From Bremia lactucae (lineage: Eukaryota; Oomycota; Peronosporomycetes; Peronosporales; Peronosporaceae): a stretch of 64,000 bases of DNA. A program made the position numbers and the translations under genes. Shown piece by piece: positions 57,476 to 64,000 of the stretch; within the stretch, counting starts at the first letter, position 1; every line of letters begins with the position of its first letter. The DNA lies in contig NC_090610.1 in NCBI RefSeq assembly GCF_004359215.1, positions 1,962,426 through 2,026,425 of the forward strand, in the 5' to 3' direction. Under the pieces are notes generated by a model that saw only the letters and a program-made list of their open reading frames with translations, was not told where the DNA came from and did not search any database.

Positions 57476-57722
57476 AAATATTAGGAAGGTGTAGTATTCT
57501 CACTGATCGAGAAGCAAGCCTTAGAAAGGCACGACACGCTGATTCGATGAAAAGGGGATCTAAATTTTAAAATCATTACCCTAGTCATCTTAGACTAGAT
57601 TTCATCCACCAGATTTCTATTTTCCATATAACATTTAAATGGCATTACCTATTTTAAAAGGAAACGGTTATTTTACCCATAATGTAAATTGTACTACATT
57701 AACAATTTGAGATTCCTAGTGT
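57476..57722 (-). repeat. Degenerate family-B-like LTR fragment
   Basis: Shares AAGCAAGCCTTAGAAAGGC, ACCCTAGTC and ACGGTTATTTTACCCATAA with the family-B LTR. May be the far part of the LTR split by the Copia element. 57241-57475 shows nothing recognised. Confidence 0.55.
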
Positions 57723-57723
57723 G

Positions 57724-57886
57724 CAGTCCTCCCTCTGCTAACTTATAGCCATATCAGAGGGTATTAGCCATACGAAAACAGTAAGTAGTTAGTTGGCGAT
57801 CATAGAACGACCACAGTGGACGTCAAATCCTATAAGTTAACGAGGGTTATAATTTGTCGGGGGATAAGTTATTAGAAGGAGGACTG
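57724..57886. mobile_element. MITE-like element, 163 bp
   Basis: Ends are inverted repeats CAGTCCTCCCTCTGCTAAC and, reversed, CAGTCCTCCTTCTAATAAC, matching at about 20 of 23 positions (TAACTTAT continues the match). Inner TAACTTATA/TATAAGTTA pairing is also present. CAGT termini resemble Tc1/mariner-pogo ends. No clear TA duplication. Confidence 0.5.
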
Positions 57887-58077
57887 TACAATTACAGATA
57901 CATAGCCAGACACTTGTTGGTTTGATTGTAACTTATCACAACTTTACTTTAATATAAGGAAATATAGAAAATATACCAAAATTAATAAAAAAAATTACCA
58001 AAGAATCAAAAAAGAAAAAAGAATATACCAAAATAATTAAGAAAGAAAATATACCACGCATGTATAATATACGTCCG

Positions 58078-58119
58078 AGTATGCTACACTTGATCTTAGC
58101 CATGAGGCAGAGAAGGTAT
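58078..58119 (-). ncRNA. U2 snRNA 5'-domain-like sequence, probably truncated copy
   Basis: On the minus strand CCTTCTCTGCC, a short loop, then GGCTAAGATCAAGTGTAG matches the first stem-loop and following strand of U2 snRNA, including the GCC/GGC stem and the AAGATCAAG strand. The branch-point-pairing GTAGTA is GTAGCA here, and the sequence after it is AT-rich and unlike U2, so a working gene is doubtful; a 3'-truncated retrocopy or pseudogene is likelier. Confidence 0.5.
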
Positions 58120-58204
58120 CATGAAGATATATGAATTTGAAGGCGTTGTATTCATAGAAATCTGCCATAAGCATAAGACGGAGTTTTAGGATGCTTCAAT
58201 CTAG

Positions 58205-58487
58205 TCACGTAAGCAATAAGCTTTCGAGTAGATAAGGACTCTGTAAGACTGTTTCAGTTTGTCCCACCCCCGCTAACTCTAGCTGGCCACACATCAACGA
58301 TTGTGTTTTGCTGAATATTAATACCAGCGATGGATAGCGACGACGAGCACCAAGGCGTCGTGCAGATATGAGCTGCGAAACAAATTGCTTTAAGCCCCGC
58401 AACCAGAGGTATGGCCATATGCTCTGGCGGGAAAGTGACACCCGGAAAGATCCAATTAAAGTTAAGGAACGAAGGAATTATCGCCAC
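58205..58487 (-). CDS. Hypothetical small ORFs, not recognised
   Basis: Two overlapping minus-strand frames, 58487-58254 (77 codons, MAIIPSFLNFNWIFPG) and 58441-58205 (78 codons). No domain recognised; end with no visible regulatory context. Bases 57887-58077 are AT-rich and without features. Listed only because it is the one stretch between elements with protein-like composition. Confidence 0.2.
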
Positions 58488-58500
58488 CTTACAAGAGGTG

Positions 58501-58867
58501 TGTAACGGGGTGTATCGTTACATGAAATCAACTTTTATAGGTTCTTGTTTAAAATGTTTTTTAAAAGGTCGATAATATTTGGAGAATATTACTTTACGTA
58601 GTAATATTCGGATAGCTTATCGATTGGTAGATTTAGGCGATTATATCTACTTGCTCCGCGGTCCAGTCAGCACTGGACGCGCGCAAAGAAAGAGACAGAT
58701 AAGACTTTATTATATGTATTACATTAGTATGCAATTAAGGTAGTATTAAATAGATAGAAACAAAAGAACTTAATTATATTTAATACAGTTTACTTTTAAC
58801 CCTCTTGAAAGCTAGTTTTTTTAAGAGTCTTCCTCTGCATGTACTAGTGTACGTGAAGTGACGTGAG
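58501..58867 (+). repeat. 5' LTR of family-A copy 2 (main part)
   Basis: Reverse complement of the type-3 LTR at 32214-32640 (shared TCCGCGGTCCAGTCAGC and GACGCGCGCAAAG). It stops at GTGACGTGAGG; its missing end lies inverted at 59364-59428. Confidence 0.88.
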
Positions 58868-59428
58868 GGTGCCCATGCGACTTGCATTTGCTCGTCGACG
58901 ATGTGACGAGCCTTTATGGCATCGTCCAACTCGACAAACCATCTTAGGAAGGAGTCTTCTTCGACTCCCTTATACTTACAGATGTCAATCTTTAGGTTTT
59001 CGGGACGACGCGTTTGCGTCATCCCAGGTACAGGGGTCTGTACCTCTTGTAACCTCTACAGTTCTGCCTGTTGAGAGCCTTGCTGATTAAGCAAGGCTAC
59101 TTTTTCCTTCATCTCGTCAAGTTCATGTTGTATGAACTTGGCGACGGTTGAATGGAGGGCATCTCTGTCTAAGTTGGACAGTAATGCCAGGATTGCATTG
59201 TTTCCTACGGATGAACTCATTCGTGCAACCGCACTCCTTTCCATGTCACTTAGAAAGGAGTAGCTATCACGCGAAGCGTGACGCGTATTTCCATTATCAT
59301 CTAACATGGACATGTTAGATGATAGAATTGTGGTCCTTAGACGGACTACAAAGTGCTACCAGGTGTAACGGGGCACTGCCGACTTGTACTTCTTCAGTAC
59401 AATTCTTTTTCGCACTGTTAAAGTGCGA
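58868..59428 (-). other. Inverted segment: LTR end, PBS and gag N-terminus
   Basis: Read on the minus strand it gives LTR end (59428-59364, finishing CCCCGTTACA), PBS (TGGTAGCACTTTGTAGTC), then gag N-terminus: 59313-59056 (RHASRDSYSFLSDMERSAVA, EKVALLNQQGSQQ) and 59022-58875 (RPENLKIDICKYKG, SFLRWFVELDDAIKARHIVD, QMQVAWA). Flipping it restores LTR and gag order, apart from a dozen or so gag codons missing before LKLRDPYVFG at 59431. Confidence 0.85.
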
Positions 59429-60073
59429 GCGGCCTTAAGTTGCGCGACCCATATGTCTTTGGGTCGCTAGAGGATTTTAAAGCCCGGCTCAAACAGACGT
59501 TTGAACCGCCTTGGGCTGAGTTCAGAGCTCGATCAGAGCTTTTGAAACTCAAGCTAGGCAAGCGTGATGTTCACGCTTCTGCCCAGCACATAACGACTCT
59601 TAGCGAGTTGTATCACGAACAACCCAGTTCATGAACATACGTTGATTACGGGGTTCATGCAAGGTCTAACAGATGGTCCCGTGAAGTCCCACCTGTTCCG
59701 CTTGGAACTGAATACGCTTGAAGAAGCAATATTCGTTGCAGAACAGGAGGACTTTTTCTTGAGACAGACTCAAGCTAGTTCGTCATCGTATCGTCCTCCA
59801 AGACGACACGAGCTTGGAGGTCCAGAACCTATGGACCTCTCTTATGTCGAAAGCGAGAGACTTCGCTTTTCGAACAGTAAGCGATTGCAGGAATGCAATC
59901 GCTGTCAAAAGTTAGGTCACAACGCTCATAAGTGTAGTGCTCCACGCCCAGTACAAGAGGTACTGAACGCAATTATGGACCGTATGCCAAAAAGGGCAAC
60001 GGTCGCGGGTCCGACGTTGTTGCAAAATCACAACAGCGAGGCGGACCGCCCAAAAAACGGTCGGGGTCGGTAG
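59429..60073 (+). pseudogene. Family-A gag, C-terminal part
   Basis: Frames 59440-59634 (RDPYVFGSLEDFKARLKQTF, AEFRARSELLKLKLGKRDV) and 59642-60073 (MQGLTDGPVKSHLFRLEL, GGPEPMDLSYVESERL) with an intact CX2CX4HX4C knuckle (CNRCQKLGHNAHKC). One shift near 59635 separates them. Confidence 0.85.
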
Positions 60074-60131
60074 GGGCGCGACGCCTTACTGATCCATCAA
60101 ACTCAAGAATTTGCAAGTCTCTTGACGAAAG

Positions 60132-60600
60132 TTGCTCCAGACACACAATCATTATGTGTCAGCACCTGGCGATGCGGTATCCCTCATTATTTTGAAGTTA
60201 AAAGTGACAAATGATTTGTTGCTTAGAGCCGTAGTGGACTGTGGGGCGTCGAATAACTTTATTTTTTGCCGGTCGCTAGAGGGTCGCAGGCTCAAATATG
60301 TTGAACGCGACATCCCTTCAACGAGGAGACGGTGCGTCTAGCGTAACAGTTATGAATGCGTAGTGAAATTTCACTGCTTGTTAAGAGATGCACAGTACGA
60401 TGGTGATTCCGTCATACTGGATTTAGATGACAAATTTGCTGTCATCCTAGGTTTACCTTGATCAGACAGAATGAGCCAAGAATCGATGGCAGCATCGACA
60501 CGTAGAGATGCCTGCCACTTATTCATCAGATGGCCATCTGATGAACGTCTTGGAGCACTCACATGCGTGAGGATGTACTACGAATGAGTGCGATGGCCTC
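60132..60600 (+). pseudogene. Family-A aspartic protease
   Basis: VVDCGASNNFIF gives the retropepsin site with Ser/Thr replaced (D-C-G). The flap region and the LDLDDKF...ILG segment (60420-60460) follow in a shifted frame. From 60600 to 61380 the linker continues (frame 60643-60921, 92 codons) without a domain. Confidence 0.7.
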
Positions 60601-61369
60601 ACTTGTGGTACGGTCGTTACTACGACTGCACAAGATCACAGTGTGATAACTAATCACACTGTAGAGTCAGCTGCCGGCGGTTGTGCTAATGCACAGGAAG
60701 CGCCGAAAGTCCACCACTCAAATAAGTCGAGTGGCTTGAAACATGAATGTACCCCTAGCGAGCGACGTTCAAGGAAAATACTGATTGACCAAAAGGGACA
60801 ACACCATGATCCTAGGTCGATTAGAGAGTCGAGCCTAGAATACCCAACTGGGATAGCGCAATCACAGCCGGAAGACGTTGGCGGGATAAGTCCCCACGTA
60901 CTTGAGGAGAAAGCTCCTTAAAAATTTAATGCTAAAGCGACTAGACTTCAGCATCCCGAGAGATTAATCCCTCCGCAGCCCGTGGATAAATCCCAGGAAG
61001 AAACCGAGACTTTGTATGTCTTTATTAATGACAGATTAAGAGTAGGCGCTTATACTCTTGACCTGTATGCGCCTCCGAAGTTAACTTCGGATAAGCTCAA
61101 TTACTAACCCTAGAACCTAAAAGGTTCTGGAGAAATCTGCATAGTGGTAGAATTAAGCAGATCTGCGTACTCGTCACAGAAGACAAATACTTCATTGATA
61201 TTCCGTTAGCGTTAATTTTTGCAGAGAACGAACGGGTTCTCAGCAGCACATCGATGGACGAGAGTGTCCTCGATTTGAAGACTCGGATTGAGAGATATAC
61301 TACTCAATCCTGGGAGTCACTTAAGACAAATCCTTTATATGCAAGGATTTGATTAAAATGAGGGATGTA

Positions 61370-62870
61370 TTTTCTGAAACAGTTCCTTGCGATTTGCCTA
61401 AGGATAAAGGCACTCCACATAAGATCGAGCTCAAACCTGGCTCAAAGTACTGTGTCATGAAGCAGTAACCATTGCCTCGTGAACAAGTACTTGCGATCGA
61501 TAAAGAATTTATCTATCGATTAAAAAGCGGGCCATGTAAGGGAGTCAACCTCCCCACATAGCTCTCCGACCTTCTGTGTGCGAAAGGCTACAGGAGGGTG
61601 GCGGATAGTACACGCATTCAATAAACTGAATGCTACAACGGTACCGGCTCAAACGCCGATACCTAGAAAAGACGTAATCATAGATGGTATGTCTAAGAGT
61701 ACCATCTTTTCGTCTATGGATCTGATGGATGGATTTTTTCAAATCCTTATGCGTGAACGAGACATCCCGTACACAGCAGTGAGCACTCACAGTGGGATGC
61801 TCTGAGAAATGGCTACTAATGCCAAAACGGCTAAGTAACGCCCCTGCAACATTCAACAAATGCGTAACGAATCTGTTGAGACCGGTACGAGAATTCGCAC
61901 CGGGTTATTTTGACGATCTATTCGTCCATAGCCGAGCCATGGACGGAAAGACGGACGTGGAAGTTCATAAAACTTACGTTCGTCAGGTTCGTACACTTAT
62001 GCAAAAGCATAAGATGTACCCAAATCTCAAGAAGTGTATATTCGCTGCAAGCGAAATACCACTTCTTGGGTGCATCGTCGGAAAACACGGCGCGCGCCCA
62101 GAACCCGAAAAGATCAAGGCAATTACCGACTGGCCAGTTCCAGTCGATTTCAAGGGACTTAGAGAGTTCCTTGGGTTAGCGGCGTACTTGCACAATTACT
62201 CTCGCAATTATGCCGAGATGACAGTTCATCTCTCTCGTCTCTTGAAAAAATACGAGAAATGGTTATGGAACGCTGATTGTCAGCGTTCTTTTGAAAGTAT
62301 CAAGCAAAGCTTGATGCATTCGCCCACCTTGTCGATTGCAGATCAAGACAGACCATTTCATGTGGTCTGTGACGCCAGCGATTTCACATTTGGCTGTGCG
62401 TTAACGCAAAACGATACAGAAGGCGCGGAGCGCGTCAGATGCAACCAGCTGAGCGCAATTACCCAGTGCATGAAAAGGAACTCCTTGCCATAAAATATGC
62501 ACTAGCTAAGTTTAGGGTCTATCTCCTAGGAGATAGACCATTCATCGTATATACGGGCCATGCGTCATTACGCACGGCCATAAACAGCCCACACCTTTCG
62601 CAAAGAATGGCGAGGTGGCTATCCTTCTTCACGGAGTATAATTTCTCCGTGGAATATAAATTAGGACGACTTAATGTCGTCGCTGATGCGTTATCACGCC
62701 GACCCGATTTCGAGTCGGCTGCGCACTCCAACAGTAAAAATAATCCCACTGTTGCAACACTCATTACGAGTGTTCCGTCATCTACTTTGATTGATGACAT
62801 CAAGAAAGCCTACAAAGAAGATAAACCTTCTGCGTCTAATGGATCATCTGATGAATCCATCCAATAAATC
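61370..62870 (+). pseudogene. Family-A RT and RNase H
   Basis: Frames 61578-61805 (RKATGGWRIVHAFNKLNAT, IFSSMDLMDGFFQILMRE), 61792-62493 ([19 protein letters not shown], active site GYFDDLFVHSRA, the connection GLREFLGLAAYLHNYS, and RNase H start VVCDASDFTFG) and 62439-62867 (HEKELLAIKYALAKFRVYLL, YTGHASLRT, where the usual Asp of YTDH is Gly, and VVADALSRRPDFE). Two shifts only, at about 61800 and 62435; the upstream stretch from 61370 (DVFSETVPCDLPKDKG) has stops. Better kept than copy 1. Confidence 0.88.
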
Positions 62871-62879
62871 TCTTAAAAT

Positions 62880-63942
62880 TAACCGGCTTTATATCGATCG
62901 TTATCCGATCGATTCTCAACACGCAAACTACACAGCCGTTCCGACGACACTCTACGTGTTGTCGTCCCAACTCACAATGATTTGCGCTTGCGCATCATGT
63001 GTGTCACGATGCACCAACAAGTGGGCATCGTGGACGTGAGAAAACTTGTCTCACAGAAAGTCGCGACTTTATTGGCCCCGCCAGTATCAGTTCGTGCGCA
63101 AGTACATTCGTGCTTGCGAGGTATGTCAACGGGTGAAGCCTAGCCTTCATCCCGTGCACCTCTCCAACCTCTACCACTTTCGGCAGAATGTTGGCAGTCC
63201 GTATCTATGACTTCGTCTTCGGATTTCCCGAAGCTGATCACAAAAACAATGGAATTCTTGTTTTTGAGACAGATTCAGAAAGATGGTACATCTTGGTGCA
63301 GTACCAGAGCCACAGCTCCAGGCTGCGCCCGTGTCTTTATCGACACGGTATTCAAACTCCATGGTTTACCCCTTCAACTGGTCTGCTATAGAGATCCACG
63401 GTTTACGCCGGAGTTTTGGCAATCCGTGCGCCGAGAGATCGGAACACGGCTGACTATATCAACTTCTGATCACGGACGGAACGCGGAAATCGCGTCCTTA
63501 AAGAGATACTTCGAGGTTACGTCCAATCGTGTCCGAATTGGAGCGAGTTTTTACTATGGTCAAATTCGCCATCAACAATTCGGTACATGCGTCTAAAACG
63601 CATACACCGTTCATCGTGAATGGCTTACGCCATCCACGCATACCCACCCAATTAAAATGATCCATTAGTTCAAGGGAGGGGATGGACTCGCACGAGCAAA
63701 ACCATTCCCGGCTCATGCTCATCACGATTCGAGGTTACCAACGACGCGAGTGATGTCGATGTCGAAGAAATCGACATCGAAGATGAGACAGATCTCATGG
63801 CAGTGCGCACACTGCGCACTGAAAAAGACAGGACAAATGAGTCAGCAGAGGAATTTATGCTAGCTCGAGAATCAGTTGTCCGTTTTGTACAGGATTCCAT
63901 TGCTAACATAGTGGAGCGTCAGAAACGGAACGCAGACAAACA
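62880..63942 (+). pseudogene. Family-A integrase, broken and cut by the gap
   Basis: Zinc-region remains (YIRACEVCQRVKPS in one frame near 63110), then core pieces FGFPEADHKNNGIL, a YRDPRFTPEFWQSVRREIGT stretch where the catalytic Asp of SDRDPRF is lost (CYRD), and a damaged DGQTERVN region (63470-63500). The end, VRFVQDSIANIVERQKRNAD, matches copy 1 (VRFVQYSTADAVDRHKQRN) and runs into the N run. Confidence 0.8.
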
Positions 63943-64000
63943 NNNNNNNNNNNNNNNNNNNNNNNNNNNNNNNNNNNNNNNNNNNNNNNNNNNNNNNNNN
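63943..64000. other. Assembly gap (58 N to window end)
   Basis: Run of N; the 3' part of the family-A element, including its LTR, is not visible. Confidence 0.99.

Larger units (their letters stand above)
58501..63942 (+). mobile_element. Ty3/Gypsy family A, copy 2 (plus strand; 3' end in the gap)
   Basis: The 5' LTR starts TGTAACGGGG at 58501; gag, protease, RT, RNase H and integrase follow to the N run at 63943. A segment of about 560 bases (58868-59428) is inverted inside it, carrying the last 65 bases of the LTR, the PBS and the start of gag. Confidence 0.9.

Overview
The window is nuclear DNA of an oomycete, most likely one of the Peronosporales (Phytophthora or a downy mildew). The evidence is a compact cluster of eukaryotic genes with very short introns (about 50-140 nt), oomycete-like initiator motifs (TCATT-type) just upstream of start codons, and many decayed oomycete-style Ty3/Gypsy elements whose pol reads much like that of known Phytophthora repeats. 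Two runs of N (20886-21012 and 63943-64000) and a single N at 39841 mark assembly joins.

Gene island, 0.5-20.5 kb: (1) a 1370-residue class-I-like phosphoinositide 3-kinase with two PH domains (526-4638, minus); (2) a small conserved-looking gene with a CSRNP-like N-terminal motif (5758-6144, plus); (3) a decayed Gypsy block (6.7-12.9 kb); (4) U5 snRNP 40 kDa WD40 protein (13616-14689, plus); (5) convergent with it, a four-exon mitochondrial threonine dehydratase whose targeting peptide sits on its own first exon (14763-16317, minus); (6) a seven-exon protein joining a PH domain, two membrane segments and a Sec14 lipid-transfer domain (16588-19118, minus); (7) divergent from it, a PB1 + LIR-like + UBA protein resembling an autophagy cargo receptor of the p62/NBR1 type (19563-20513, plus). 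PI3K, PH-Sec14 and PB1-UBA proteins all point to phosphoinositide and membrane traffic, but their clustering may be chance.

Repeat region, 21-64 kb: almost entirely nested LTR retrotransposons. I call the families A (7.3-12.9 kb minus; 58.5-63.9 kb plus), B (21.4-29.2 kb minus, complete with a 5-bp target duplication; 42.5-44.1 kb plus, 3' end only; 48.3-53.5 kb minus), C (46.2-48.3 kb minus), D (37.5-42.5 kb plus, two tandem partial copies) and E (a Ty1/Copia element, 53.5-57.2 kb minus). No intact host gene is visible here. A MITE-like element (57.7 kb) and a U2 snRNA 5'-domain-like sequence (58.1 kb) lie between elements.

The most interesting signal is an additional ORF on the strand opposite to gag-pol, lying between pol and the 3' LTR and reading inward from that LTR. 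In family B it is about 430 codons, present in two diverged copies, and its coiled-coil 3' end overlaps the pol linker and chromodomain tail-to-tail by about 400 bp. ORFs of the same placement, several with a coiled-coil end, occur in family C and in a further decayed element at 32.7-33.1 kb. Other observations are a 560-bp internal inversion that splits a 5' LTR and gag, an in-phase family B/family C pol fusion, a series of large inverted repeats inside elements, and pol frames broken mainly by C-to-T/G-to-A stop codons.
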